From: CALKJU01 sp035326425
GTDB lineage: Bacteria > Pseudomonadota > Alphaproteobacteria > Geminicoccales > Geminicoccaceae
Direction: 5' to 3'
NCBI GenBank assembly: GCA_035326425.1
Contig: DAOLFG010000009.1
Location: forward strand, 48,195-112,194
DNA length: 64,000 nucleotides
Both the position numbers and the translations under genes were made by a program. A model generated the notes under the pieces. The model was not told where the DNA came from. It did not search any database and was given only the letters and a program-made list of their open reading frames with translations. This document shows, piece by piece, positions 26,185 to 35,318 of the stretch (the stretch's first letter is position 1; each line of letters begins with the position of its first letter).

Positions 26185-27138
26185 TCAGGCGATCGCGACG
26201 GGCGAAGCGAGCTGTGCCTCCCGCGCGGCGCGCAGCCGGGCGAAGTCGTCGCCGGCATGGTAGGACGACCGGGTCAGCGGCGACGACGCCACCTGCAGGA
26301 AGCCCTTGGCCCGCGCCATGCGGGCATAGGCGTCGAACTCCCCCGGCTCGACGAAGCGCTCGACCTTGTGGTGCCGCGGCGTCGGCTGCAGGTACTGGCC
26401 GATGGTGATGAAATCGACATCGGCCGAGCGCATGTCGTCCATCACCTGGTGGACCTCGCGCTTCTCCTCGCCCAGCCCGACCATGATGCCGGACTTGGTG
26501 AACAGCGACGGATCCAGCTCCTTGACCTTCTGCAGCAGGCGCAACGAGTGGAAGTACCGCGCGCCGGGTCGCACCGTCCGGTAGAGCCGCGGCACGGTCT
26601 CGAGGTTGTGGTTGTAGACGTCCGGCCGGGCGGCGACGATCGCGTCGACCGCCCCCGGCTTGCGCAGGAAGTCGGGGGTCAGGATCTCGATGGTGGTGCC
26701 CGGCGTCGTCCGGCGCATCAGCTCGATGCAGCGCACGAAGTGCGAAGCACCGCCGTCGGGCAGGTCGTCGCGGTCGACCGACGTCACCACGACGTGCTTC
26801 AGCCCCATCTGCGCCACCGCCTCGGCCAGGTGCTCGGGCTCGTCGGGGTCGACGGGGCGCGGCATGCCGGTCTTGATGTTGCAGAAGGCGCAGGCGCGGG
26901 TGCAGGTGTCGCCCAGGATCATCACCGTGGCGTGCTTTTGCGTCCAGCACTCGCCGATGTTCGGGCAGGCCGCCTCCTCGCAGACCGTGTGCAGCGACTT
27001 CTCGCGCATCAGCCGGCGGGTGTCGTGATAGGTCTCGGAGGTCGGCGCCTTGACGCGGATCCAGGACGGCTTGCGGGTGAACGCCCGCGTCGCCGATCCG
27101 TTGTCGGCAACCCGGTCGAGGACGGTGATCGCGGCCAT
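26185..27138 (-). CDS. lipA: lipoyl synthase
   Basis: A 317-residue radical-SAM enzyme that inserts two sulfurs into protein-bound octanoyl groups to make lipoate, needed by the pyruvate dehydrogenase encoded nearby. The radical-SAM cluster motif is CTRACAFCNI. The auxiliary cluster cysteines are in CEEAACPNIGECW, and the C-terminal serine ligand is in SPLTRSSYHAG. Length fits the family. The start ATG is clear, and a 10-bp palindrome CGTTCGAACG lies just upstream (27151-27160). In related genomes lipA directly follows lpd; here three transport genes lie between them. Confidence 0.97.
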   Translation of the reverse strand: MAAITVLDRVADNGSATRAFTRKPSWIRVKAPTSETYHDTRRLMREKSLHTVCEEAACPNIGECWTQKHATVMILGDTCTRACAFCNIKTGMPRPVDPDEPEHLAEAVAQMGLKHVVVTSVDRDDLPDGGASHFVRCIELMRRTTPGTTIEILTPDFLRKPGAVDAIVAARPDVYNHNLETVPRLYRTVRPGARYFHSLRLLQKVKELDPSLFTKSGIMVGLGEEKREVHQVMDDMRSADVDFITIGQYLQPTPRHHKVERFVEPGEFDAYARMARAKGFLQVASSPLTRSSYHAGDDFARLRAAREAQLASPVAIA

Positions 27139-27150
27139 CGTTCAGCTCAT

Positions 27151-27160
27151 CGTTCGAACG
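27151..27160. promoter_or_regulatory. 10-bp palindrome upstream of lipA
   Basis: CGTTCGAACG is perfectly self-complementary and starts 12 bases upstream of the lipA ATG. It could be an operator near the ribosome site, but short palindromes occur by chance, so support is weak. Confidence 0.2.
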
Positions 27161-27206
27161 GCGAGGACACTAGACGTCTTTGCTCCATATGGCAGCCCGT
27201 CTCCCG

Positions 27207-29273
27207 CTACGCCACGACCGGACTCGCCCGGTGCGAGGCGAGCTGTCGCATCAGCACGGGCACCAACAGCGCCGCCCCCAGCAGGGACGAGTAGATTTCC
27301 GGCGCCACCAGCAGGATGGCGGCGATGACCAGCAGGATCCGCTCCCACGGCTTCGTCGTCACCAGCATGTAGCCGGAGAGCGCCGCCCCCAGGCTGGTGA
27401 TGCCGACGGCGCAGCCGATGAAGGCCAGGAAGAAGTCGGGCCAGTTGAAGCCCTGCGCCACCAGCAGCAGCGACGGCGAGAACACGAAGACGAACGGCAC
27501 CAGCGCCTTGCCGAGCCCGAGGCGGAAGGCGGCGTTGCCGGTCTTGAACGGGTCGGCGCCGGCCATGCCGGCCGCGGCATAGGCCGCCAGCGCCACCGGC
27601 GGCGTGATGTCGGCCAGCACGCCGTAATAGAATACGAAGAAATGGGCGACGATCGGCTCGACGCCCAGCAGCCCCAGCGCCGGGGCGGCCACCGTCACCA
27701 TGATCAGGTAGTTGGCGGTGGTCGGGATGCCGCATCCCATCAGGATGCAGACCACGCCGGTCATGATCAGCGTGAACAGCAGCGTCAGCGCCTTGGGGTC
27801 GGCGAGGAAGGCCGGCAGCACTGCGCCGGCCCAGTCCGCCATCTGCGCGGCCACCGATGTGACGATGAACGAGACCTTGAAGCCGACGCCGGTCAGCGTC
27901 ACCACGCCGATGACGATGCCGACAGTGGCGGCGGCGGCACCCACCGCCAGGGCGTACTTCGCACCGTCGCGCAGCCCGGCGAACACCTCGCCGACCGACA
28001 TGCGCTTGCGCGGATTGAGCAGGCCCACGGCGATGCAGAGCGTGATGCCCCAGAAGGCGGCGAGATAGGGCGTGTAGCCGGCGATCAGGATGCCGATCAG
28101 CGCCACCAGCGGGATCACCGTCGGCCAGTCGCGGGCGAAGGCGGCCTTCAGATCCGGCATCTCGTCGGGCCGCAGGCCGCGCAGGCCGTTGCGCTTGGCC
28201 TCGAAATGCACCTGCATCAGCACGCCGAAGAAATGCATGAAGGCCGGCACGATCGCCGCCAGGATGATCGTGGTGTAGGGCAGGTTCAGGAACTCGATCA
28301 TCAGGAAGGCCGCGGCCCCCATGATCGGAGGGGTAATCTGCCCGCCGGTGGAGGCGGCGGATTCGACGGCGGCGGCGAAGTGGCGCTGGTAGCCCAGCCG
28401 GATCATCGCCGGGATGGTCAGCGAGCCCACGGTCACCGTGTTGGCGACCGACGAGCCCGAGATCATGCCGAACAATGCCGAGCCGAAGATCGACACCTTC
28501 GCCGGCCCGCCGGCGAAGCGGCCGGCGACGAAGGCCGCACAGTCGAGGAACAGCTGGCCGAGGCCGATGCGGGTGGCGAAGACGCCGAACAGCACGAAGT
28601 GGAAGACATAGGTCGCCACCACGCCGAGCGCGATGCCGTAGATGCCCTGCGAGGTCAAATAGAGGTGGTCGACCAGCTGCGAGACCGTCGCACCCGGATG
28701 GACCAGGATGCCCGGCATCGACGGCCCGTAGAGGGCATAGACCATGAAGACGACGGCGATGATCGGCAGCGGCCAGCCGACCGAGCGGCGCGTCGCTTCC
28801 AGCAGCAGCAGCACGAGGATGCCGCCCAGGATCACGTCGGTCCGGCTGGGATTGCCGACCCTGAAGGCCAGGTCGTCCAGCGGGATCAGCGGCACGTGCA
28901 TCACCGCCACGACCGCCGCCACCACCAGCAGCCAGTCGAGCAGCGGCACGCCCAGCGGCATCAGCCAGGAGCCGGTCGCCGGACGGTCGTAGCCCCGCCG
29001 TGTGAACGGAAACACCAGGAAGACCAGCGACAGCACGAAGGAGAGATGGATGCCGCGATGCATCGTCTCCTGCAGCAGGCCGAAGCCCGCCGTGTAGTAG
29101 TGGAACAGCGACAGCACGATCAGCGCGCCGCCGATCAGCCAGCCGGCCGCCGGCGCCAGCGGCCGGAAGCGGATCTCGGAGTCGAATTTCTCCTCGAGCT
29201 CGCGGGCCTTGGCCTCGTCGAGCTCGAGGGGAGCTATATGGACGTCGTCGTCCCGGAGCGGGGGCGAGGCCAT
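27207..29273 (-). CDS. TRAP transporter fused permease (4TM/12TM, TAXI type)
   Basis: A 688-residue polytopic inner-membrane protein in which the small (DctQ-like, about 45-190) and large (DctM-like, about 200-640) TRAP permease subunits are fused, the form that pairs with TAXI receptors. Typical segments include FGSALFGMISGSSVANTVT, ESAASTGGQITPPIMGAAAF, LIMTGVVCILMGCGIPTT and YYGVLADITPPVALAAYAA. It would use a sodium or proton gradient to import an organic acid or amino acid. The ATG at 29273 was chosen because it has GGAAGG 8 bases upstream. It lies 31 bases after the receptor gene on the same strand. Confidence 0.93.
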   Translation of the reverse strand: MASPPLRDDDVHIAPLELDEAKARELEEKFDSEIRFRPLAPAAGWLIGGALIVLSLFHYYTAGFGLLQETMHRGIHLSFVLSLVFLVFPFTRRGYDRPATGSWLMPLGVPLLDWLLVVAAVVAVMHVPLIPLDDLAFRVGNPSRTDVILGGILVLLLLEATRRSVGWPLPIIAVVFMVYALYGPSMPGILVHPGATVSQLVDHLYLTSQGIYGIALGVVATYVFHFVLFGVFATRIGLGQLFLDCAAFVAGRFAGGPAKVSIFGSALFGMISGSSVANTVTVGSLTIPAMIRLGYQRHFAAAVESAASTGGQITPPIMGAAAFLMIEFLNLPYTTIILAAIVPAFMHFFGVLMQVHFEAKRNGLRGLRPDEMPDLKAAFARDWPTVIPLVALIGILIAGYTPYLAAFWGITLCIAVGLLNPRKRMSVGEVFAGLRDGAKYALAVGAAAATVGIVIGVVTLTGVGFKVSFIVTSVAAQMADWAGAVLPAFLADPKALTLLFTLIMTGVVCILMGCGIPTTANYLIMVTVAAPALGLLGVEPIVAHFFVFYYGVLADITPPVALAAYAAAGMAGADPFKTGNAAFRLGLGKALVPFVFVFSPSLLLVAQGFNWPDFFLAFIGCAVGITSLGAALSGYMLVTTKPWERILLVIAAILLVAPEIYSSLLGAALLVPVLMRQLASHRASPVVA

Positions 29274-29304
29274 CAGCGACACCTTCCGGACCGGGACGGC
29301 AGGA

Positions 29305-30291
29305 TCACTTCAGCAGGCCCGCTTCCTTGTAGAAGCGCTCCGCCCCCGGATGCAGCGGTATGCCGAGGCTGGTCACCGCGTTCTCCCTGGTGATCATCTT
29401 GCCCTTGGCATGGCCGGCGTCGAGCAGGGCCCGGGTCTTGTCGTTCCACAGCGTCTTGGTGACGTTGTAGACCAACTCCTCGGGCTGCTTGGCGCTGGTC
29501 ACCCACTGCGCCGCCACCGAGATGGTCTCGGTGTCGCCCACCCCGGCATAGGTGCCGGCCGGCACCTTGTCCTTGGCGAAGAAGCTGTAGTCCGCCAGCA
29601 GCTTCTCGACCTCGGGCCCGCTGATCGGCACGAGGCTGATGCCGGCCGAGGTCGCCAGCTCCGAGATGGCACCGGTCGGATAGCCGCCGACGAAGAAGTA
29701 GGCGTCGAGGGCGCCGTCACGCAGCCGGTCGCCGGCCGGTCCCGGCTTCAGATATTCCGGCTCGATGTCCTTCTCCTCGATGCCGAACGCCTTCAGCACG
29801 ATGCGGGAATCGACGATGGTGCCCGAGCCCGGCTCGTCGATCGACACCCGCTTGCCCTTGAGGTCGGCCACCGACGCGATGCCGGCGTCCTTGCGGGCGA
29901 CGATGTGGATGGTCTCGGGATAGAGCGTCGCGATCAGCCGGAGATCCTCGACCTTGCCCTTGCCCTCGTAGAGGCCGGTGCCGGTATGGGCCCAGTAGGC
30001 GACGTCCGACTGCGTGAAGCCGGATTCCGACGATCCGCCCTGGATGGCGTTGACGTTGGCGACCGAGCCGTTCGAGGCCACCGCCGTGGCGACCAGGCCC
30101 GGCACGCCGTCGTTGTTGCCGGAGATGGCGTTCGCGATCAGGCCGCCGATCGGATAGTAGGTGCCGGCCGTGCCGCCGGTGCCGATACGGAAGAAGGCCG
30201 GCGCCTGTGCCGTCGCCCAGCCGGCGGCCAAGGCTGCCGAGCCCAGCACCACCGCGAAGGCGGCGCGGCGTGTCGTCGTCGTGAAGCTCAT
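29305..30291 (-). CDS. TAXI family TRAP transporter solute-binding protein
   Basis: A 328-residue periplasmic receptor for the adjacent fused permease. It has a signal peptide with paired arginines (TTRRAAFAVVLGSAALAAG, cleaved near ATAQA). The mature start is the TAXI hallmark FRIGTGGTAGTYYPIGG, then NVNAIQGGSSESGFTQSD, VSIDEPGSGT and LHPGAERFYKE at the end. The start MSFTTTT was chosen because GGAGA lies 8 bases before it; a weaker upstream start would add 8 residues. The ligand cannot be read from the sequence; known TAXI ligands include glutamate-like and dicarboxylate compounds. It follows the antiporter gene by 20 bases, suggesting one transcript. Confidence 0.93.
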   Translation of the reverse strand: MSFTTTTRRAAFAVVLGSAALAAGWATAQAPAFFRIGTGGTAGTYYPIGGLIANAISGNNDGVPGLVATAVASNGSVANVNAIQGGSSESGFTQSDVAYWAHTGTGLYEGKGKVEDLRLIATLYPETIHIVARKDAGIASVADLKGKRVSIDEPGSGTIVDSRIVLKAFGIEEKDIEPEYLKPGPAGDRLRDGALDAYFFVGGYPTGAISELATSAGISLVPISGPEVEKLLADYSFFAKDKVPAGTYAGVGDTETISVAAQWVTSAKQPEELVYNVTKTLWNDKTRALLDAGHAKGKMITRENAVTSLGIPLHPGAERFYKEAGLLK

Positions 30292-30311
30292 CGGCGAAGT
30301 CTCCATCTGCA

Positions 30312-32456
30312 TCATTTTGCGTCAACATGCCGGCCGGATTCGGCCTTGTCGACCTCGGCGGTGGCCGGCGGCGCGCCGAGCCCTACCCTCGGACGGCCGA
30401 TGTTGGCCCGCCAGATCCGGTCGAAGGTGCGCCCGATCCTGGCGGCGACCTCGACCGAGATGACATTCTCCGCCCGCATCGTGTCGATCGCCCGGTTGCC
30501 GCGGCGCAGCGCGAACAGCATCAGGAGCCGCTGCGCCAGGGCCCCGGCGAAGGCCGGGTGCTCGGCCCTGATCTCGGCCAGCGTCCGGTCGACCGATTCC
30601 AGGCGCGCCAGCAGCACGCCGTCGAGAACCTCCGTCATCCGCTCGCCGATCAGCGGCCGCAGCGAGCGCCGGTTGTAGAGCCGCAGCCGCTCCAGCACCG
30701 TCCGCCGGCAGGTCATCAGCTCGAACCGGTCGGCCAGATGGTGCGACAGCGGCCCGCGTATCCTCAGCTTCTCGGCGAGGAGCCGGGCGAGACGGTGGCC
30801 CGGCAGTGGCCGCAGGATGGCGCGGGCGGCACGGTTGTAGCCCAGCCGGCCCTCGTCCCGCGCCGCATCGATCATCAGCCCGGTGTTGTGGGTCATCGCA
30901 TCGAGGTTGCCGACCGAGATCACGCCGCTGCCGTATTCCGGGATCAGCGCATGCTCGCGGGTCGCCAGCGTCACGAGGCCGATCGAGAGCCGGTCGCGCT
31001 CGGACAGCGCCTGCTCGAGGTCGAAGCCGCTGGTGCCGGCGGCGACGGCATCGCGGAAGCGCTGCTTGACCGTCGCCGCGAGCTCGGCCGGCAGGCCGAA
31101 ATGCGCCGCGGTCTGGTCGATCGCGGTGTCGATCTCGGCGGTCGACAGTAGCACCGCCTGCCGCTGCACCGCCTCCTCCTGCGGCGACAGTGTCGTCAGC
31201 CCGAGGCGGCGGACCAGCCAGCCCAGCGTCGTACCGTTGACGAAGAGGCTCACCAGCACGAATGCCGCCGCCAGGGCGGCGATGAAGCGGCGGTCGTCGA
31301 GCGCCAGCGCCGTGTTCTCGGCGATGCCCAGCGCCAGGACCAGCGTGACGGCGCCGCGCAGCCCGCCCCAGACGATGGCGAGCTTGTAGGGCGTGCCGAC
31401 CGGATGGCCGGGCCAGATCCAGGCCAGTGCCGGCAGAATGCCGAACATCACCGCCATGCGGGCCACGAGCGCCGCCACCACCGCCACTGCCACGTAGACG
31501 ACCTCGCGCCAGGTCATCGCCTGCAGCAGCTCCGGCACGCGCACCGCCGCCAGCAGGAAGACGGCGGCCCCCATCAGCACCGCCACCTGCTCCCAGACGA
31601 CGTGCAGATGGCTCCAGTTGCGCGGCGACAGCCTGACGGATCCGAGGGCACTGATCACGAGGCCCGCGGTCACCACCGCCACCACGCCCGAGGCGTGCAG
31701 CATCTGATCGGCGGCGATGTAGAGCGGATAGGGTACGGCGAGCGTCAGCGTGGCCGCGGCCACCGGCATCGCATCGACATGCGGCAGCAGAGCCGCCACC
31801 AGCCGGCCGACGACGAAGCCGCAGGCGATGCCGCCGCCGAACGACACCGCAAGCGTCCGCAGGCCGGCACCGATGCCCGCATCCGCCGGATCGCCGGCCA
31901 GCGATGCCATCAGCACGCCGACGATGGCGATGGCCGCGGCGTCGTTGAGCAGGCTCTCGCCCTCGACCAGCCGGATCAGCCGACCGGGAGCGCCGACATT
32001 GCGGAACACCGTGATCACCGCCGACGGATCGGTGGTGGCGACCATGGCGCCGAGCAACAGGCAGATGGCCAGCGGCCGGCCGCTGGCGCCCCACACCGCG
32101 GTCCCGATCAGGCCGGTGGCGACGAACACCGCCACCACCGCCAGCAGCAGGATCGGCGCCACGTCCGGCAGCATGGCGCGCACATCGACCGTCAGGGCCG
32201 CCTGGTAGAGCAAGGGCGGCAGGAAGATCCACAAATAGGCCTCGGCCGAGAGCGGCGGCCGCACCAGCAGGCTCAGGCCCTCGGTGGTCTCCGGCCACAT
32301 CGTGACCACGGTCACGTAGCTGCCGCCGATCAGCAGCCCGACCGTCGCCAGCAGCGTCGGCTCGGGCAGCCACCCCCTGGCCGCCACCGCCTGCACGAAC
32401 GCTATCAGCGCCATCACGCCGCCGAAGACCAGCAGCAGGTTGGCTACGGTATGCAC
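30312..32456 (-). CDS. CPA1-family Na+/H+ antiporter with long cytosolic tail
   Basis: A 714-residue cation/proton antiporter. Residues 1-410 hold about 12 membrane segments with the CPA1 motifs LLGAMVATTDPSAVITVF, EGESLLNDAAAIAI (the paired acidic/Asn site) and IVWGGLRGAVTLVLALGI. The remaining 300 residues are a soluble domain rich in Arg and Leu, as in SOS1-like and NhaP-type proteins, which probably regulates transport. The apparent start is GTG (32454-32456), since the first membrane helix follows at once. It lies 42 bases downstream of lpd and 20 bases before the TAXI receptor. The pairing suggests sodium recycling for the TRAP system, which is an inference. Confidence 0.88.
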   Translation of the reverse strand: MHTVANLLLVFGGVMALIAFVQAVAARGWLPEPTLLATVGLLIGGSYVTVVTMWPETTEGLSLLVRPPLSAEAYLWIFLPPLLYQAALTVDVRAMLPDVAPILLLAVVAVFVATGLIGTAVWGASGRPLAICLLLGAMVATTDPSAVITVFRNVGAPGRLIRLVEGESLLNDAAAIAIVGVLMASLAGDPADAGIGAGLRTLAVSFGGGIACGFVVGRLVAALLPHVDAMPVAAATLTLAVPYPLYIAADQMLHASGVVAVVTAGLVISALGSVRLSPRNWSHLHVVWEQVAVLMGAAVFLLAAVRVPELLQAMTWREVVYVAVAVVAALVARMAVMFGILPALAWIWPGHPVGTPYKLAIVWGGLRGAVTLVLALGIAENTALALDDRRFIAALAAAFVLVSLFVNGTTLGWLVRRLGLTTLSPQEEAVQRQAVLLSTAEIDTAIDQTAAHFGLPAELAATVKQRFRDAVAAGTSGFDLEQALSERDRLSIGLVTLATREHALIPEYGSGVISVGNLDAMTHNTGLMIDAARDEGRLGYNRAARAILRPLPGHRLARLLAEKLRIRGPLSHHLADRFELMTCRRTVLERLRLYNRRSLRPLIGERMTEVLDGVLLARLESVDRTLAEIRAEHPAFAGALAQRLLMLFALRRGNRAIDTMRAENVISVEVAARIGRTFDRIWRANIGRPRVGLGAPPATAEVDKAESGRHVDAK

Positions 32457-32498
32457 GGCCCCGGTCCAGGCCGTTCGCTCAGCGGACGGCGCCGGCCA

Positions 32499-33896
32499 TC
32501 AGAAATGGATCGCGCGCTTGTAGGCGTCGAGCACGGCCTCGTGCATCATCTCGCTGAGCGTCGGATGCGGGAAGACCGTGTGCATCAGGTCCTCCTCGGT
32601 CGCCTCCATGGTCCGCGCGATGGTGTAGCCCTGGATCAGCTCGGTGACCTCGGCACCGATCATGTGCGCTCCCAGCAGCTCGCCGGTCCTGGCGTCGAAC
32701 ACCGTCTTCACCAGTCCCTCGGGCTCGCCCAGCGCAATGGCCTTGCCGTTGCCGATGAACGGGAACTTCCCGACCTTGACCTCGTGGCCCCTGGCCTTGG
32801 CGGCGGCCTCGGTGAGGCCGACGCTCGCCACCTGCGGCGCGCAGTAGGTGCAGCCGGGGATCTTGGTCACGTCGAGCGGATGGACGTCCTTCACGCCCGC
32901 GATCTTCTCGACGCACAGCACGCCCTCGTGACTGGCCTTGTGCGCCAGCCAGGGCGGGCCGGCGAGGTCGCCGATGGCATAGACCCCGGCCTCGCCCGTC
33001 CGGCACCACTGGTCGATCACGACATGGGTGCGGTCGACCTTCACGCCCGTACCCTCGAGCCCGAGGTTCTCGACATTGCCGACGATGCCGACGGCCATGA
33101 TCACCCGGTCGACGGTGATCTTCTCGGCCTTGTCGCCGGCCTCCACCGTGACCGTGACGTTGTCCCTGCCCTTGTCGAGCGCCTTCACGGTGGCGCCGAC
33201 GCGCAGCTTGATGCCGCGCTTCTCGAACGCCTTGTGGGCGAAGGCGGAAATCTCCTCGTCCTCGACCGGCAGCACGCGCGGCAGCACCTCGACCACCGTC
33301 ACCTCGGCGCCCATCGAGCGGTAGAAGCTGGCGAACTCGATGCCGATCGCTCCTGAGCCCACCACCAGCAGCGATTTCGGCATGGCGTCGGGGACCATCG
33401 CCTCCTTGTAGGTCCAGACCAGCTTGCCGTCGGCTTCGAGGCCCGGGAGCTGCCGGGCGCGGGCACCCGTCGCCAGCACGATGTGCGGCGCCTTGACCTC
33501 GTCCTCGCCGCCGGCCTTCAGCTTGACCTTCAAGGTTCCCTTGCCGGCGAGCCGCGCCTCGCCGTCGATCACCGTCACCTTGTTCTTCTTGAGCAGGTGC
33601 GCCACGCCCTTGGAGAGCTGGCCGGCGATGCCGCGCGAGCGGTTGACGACCGCCGCCGCGTCGAAGCGCGGATTGTCGACCGCCAAGCCGAAGTCCTTGG
33701 CGTGGCGCATCAGATCCATGACCTCGCCGGTGCGCAAGAGCGCCTTGGTCGGGATGCAGCCCCAGTTGAGGCAGATGCCGCCCAGATGCTCGCGCTCGAC
33801 GAGGCCGGTCTTCATGCCGAGCTGGGCGGCGCGGATCGCGGTGACATAGCCGCCCGGGCCGCCGCCGACGACGACGAGATCGAATGACTGGGGCAA
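32499..33896 (-). CDS. lpdA: dihydrolipoyl dehydrogenase (E3)
   Basis: A 465-residue flavoprotein that reoxidises dihydrolipoyl groups of 2-oxo-acid dehydrogenases and passes electrons to NAD+. The FAD motif is VVGGGPGGYVTAI, the redox disulfide GGICLNWGCIPTKALL, the NAD motif VVGSGAIGIEFASF, and the C-terminal interface His-Glu pair lies in TVFPHPTLSEMMHEAV. It starts with TTG (33894-33896), giving MPQSFDLVVVGGG, behind a strong GGAGGA site 5 bases upstream. It is separated from pdhC by an islet of about 3.5 kb, whereas these genes are usually adjacent in relatives. Confidence 0.95.
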   Translation of the reverse strand: MPQSFDLVVVGGGPGGYVTAIRAAQLGMKTGLVEREHLGGICLNWGCIPTKALLRTGEVMDLMRHAKDFGLAVDNPRFDAAAVVNRSRGIAGQLSKGVAHLLKKNKVTVIDGEARLAGKGTLKVKLKAGGEDEVKAPHIVLATGARARQLPGLEADGKLVWTYKEAMVPDAMPKSLLVVGSGAIGIEFASFYRSMGAEVTVVEVLPRVLPVEDEEISAFAHKAFEKRGIKLRVGATVKALDKGRDNVTVTVEAGDKAEKITVDRVIMAVGIVGNVENLGLEGTGVKVDRTHVVIDQWCRTGEAGVYAIGDLAGPPWLAHKASHEGVLCVEKIAGVKDVHPLDVTKIPGCTYCAPQVASVGLTEAAAKARGHEVKVGKFPFIGNGKAIALGEPEGLVKTVFDARTGELLGAHMIGAEVTELIQGYTIARTMEATEEDLMHTVFPHPTLSEMMHEAVLDAYKRAIHF

Positions 33897-33929
33897 GAGT
33901 TTCCTCCGTTTGTCGGTGCGGCCTTGGCC

Positions 33930-34379
33930 CTAGCCGCTGATTTGAAGATCGCGGGCGAGCGTCGCCCAATCGGGTGCGATGAATGGATTGACGGCGCGCA
34001 TGCCGTCGACGCTGAAGCCGTGCTGCATGTCCTCGGTGAGGAGAATCGAGGCGCCACCTTTGGCGGAAGCCTGCCAGATCACGGAATCCCAGAACTGTAG
34101 CTGATATCGGGCGGAGAAGGCCACGGCACTGGCCAACACGTCCATGTCGGTCGGGATCGTCTTGAGCACCTCGCGGTAGACTTCGATCTGCCGCCACGCT
34201 TCCGCCCAGCGATATCCCCACCGCCGACGGCCCACATTCAGGAATTCACCGATGACCTGTGCGGGCAACACACCTCGATTCGCCAATGCCTGGAAAAGAC
34301 GGTTGGAGAGCAGGCCCTTCGGGTAGTCAGGCTCGAACTCCGCGTATACCAGGATGTTTGTATCGAAGGCGACGAGCAT
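33930..34379 (-). CDS. PIN-domain toxin ribonuclease (VapC-like)
   Basis: A 149-residue PIN-domain protein, the presumed RNase toxin of a toxin-antitoxin pair. The first acidic residue is in AFDTNILVYAEFE, the second in VIGEFLNVG, and the C-terminal pair in QFWDSVIWQ and ILLTEDMQHG, so the metal-binding quartet is intact. It follows the antitoxin gene with a one-base TGATG overlap, the normal coupling for such operons. The RNA target cannot be read from the sequence. It forms one edge of the islet next to lpd. Confidence 0.88.
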   Translation of the reverse strand: MLVAFDTNILVYAEFEPDYPKGLLSNRLFQALANRGVLPAQVIGEFLNVGRRRWGYRWAEAWRQIEVYREVLKTIPTDMDVLASAVAFSARYQLQFWDSVIWQASAKGGASILLTEDMQHGFSVDGMRAVNPFIAPDWATLARDLQISG

Positions 34380-34639
34380 CAGAGCGGCGCGTCACCATAC
34401 TTGTCCTCCTCGGTGATCTCGCCGACTGGCCCTCCTGTACTGGGCTTGTTGTTCAGCATCTCCACCATCCGCTCGTAGTTGGCGCGCCAGACCGGATCCT
34501 GCATCCGGTCCTCGATCACCGGCCGCAGCTCGGCCACGCGCTTGCCGTGCTTGGTGATGATGATGATGTCGCCCTTCTCGACGTCGCTGATCAGCTTCGA
34601 GAAGTTCTGGTTGGCCTCGCGGACGCTGAGTAGCTGCAT
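34379..34639 (-). CDS. Phd/YefM-family antitoxin
   Basis: An 86-residue antitoxin with the Phd/YefM fold at its N-terminus (SVREANQNFSKLISDVEKGD, then IIITKHGKRVAELRP), which normally binds DNA as a dimer. The C-terminal tail (SNGLW-free, acidic EITEEDKYGDAPL) would wrap the PIN toxin encoded next. The ATG at 34639 was chosen because it gives the canonical Phd start MQLLSVREAN; the frame stays open upstream but without conserved residues. Autoregulation is expected; GTTGCAAC (34673-34680) upstream is a possible half-site, though unproven. Confidence 0.87.
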   Translation of the reverse strand: MQLLSVREANQNFSKLISDVEKGDIIIITKHGKRVAELRPVIEDRMQDPVWRANYERMVEMLNNKPSTGGPVGEITEEDKYGDAPL

Positions 34640-34826
34640 AAGGGGGGGTTCCGGGCCCAGGGCATGTAGAACGTTGCAACAGATATGCGGGCGGCCATCG
34701 CCATGGCAATGCCGGTTCGGGCCGCGGACGGGCCGGCACCGGCACCATTGACCCTTCCCACGGTGTCCGGCAAGGTTGACGATCAGACGAATGGATCCCA
34801 GCGAACCCGACCGGCAGGGACATCGC

Positions 34827-35294
34827 ATGGCAGGGCTCGAACGCGTCGACGCTTGGATGCGTGAGATCGGCCCGCTGCTCGACCTCGAGCAGGTCACACT
34901 CTACGACAGCGGCCGCGAGTGGGCCCTCATGGTCGATGATGCCACCGTCGTCTACGCCGACTACATCGCCGACGGCGAGCGGCTGATGCTCTCGATCGAG
35001 CTCGGCCGCCCACCGGAATCGTCCCGCCACCGAGTCTACGAGTTGCTCCTCCTCTACAACCACGCTTGGCCCGATACGGGCGGCGTACGCATGGCGCTCG
35101 AGAGCGAGAACGGGTCCGTGGTCCAGCTCTTCGAGACGCCCACGGCCGACCTCGACTCGATCGGCCTGCGCAACCTGATCGGCAGCTTCGTCGAGCTGGC
35201 GCGGCACTGGCGGGACGGCATCGCGCGTGGCGCCGGCGATGGGCTGCGCCCCGCCGATGACGGGATGCTGCGGTTGGGCGGCATACGCGCCTGA
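34827..35294 (+). CDS. putative type III secretion chaperone (CesT/SycE-like)
   Basis: A 155-residue small acidic protein with the layout of class I type III secretion chaperones. It has an N-terminal helix (LERVDAWMREIGPLL), short strands around DSGREWALMVDD, and ERLMLSIELGRPP. The central helix YELLLLYNHAW is followed by strands (VRMALESENGSVVQLFE) and a long C-terminal helix LRNLIGSFVELARHWRDGI. The ATG at 34827 follows AGGGA by 6 bases and gives the family's usual length. The next gene, 24 bases downstream, encodes a putative ADP-ribosyltransferase, which would be its effector client. No secretion apparatus genes are in the window. The family call rests on pattern and context, not a database hit. 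Confidence 0.68.
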   Translation: MAGLERVDAWMREIGPLLDLEQVTLYDSGREWALMVDDATVVYADYIADGERLMLSIELGRPPESSRHRVYELLLLYNHAWPDTGGVRMALESENGSVVQLFETPTADLDSIGLRNLIGSFVELARHWRDGIARGAGDGLRPADDGMLRLGGIRA

Positions 35295-35318
35295 CGGACG
35301 GGAGCGGAGGGCTCTGGC

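Noticed and set aside
34640..34826. A type III regulon box (hrp box, PIP box) before the chaperone gene
   Set aside because: No plus-strand GGAACC-N16-CCAC or TTCGC-N15-TTCGC was found. One GGAACC on minus (34647-34652) lies before the antitoxin and has no second half.
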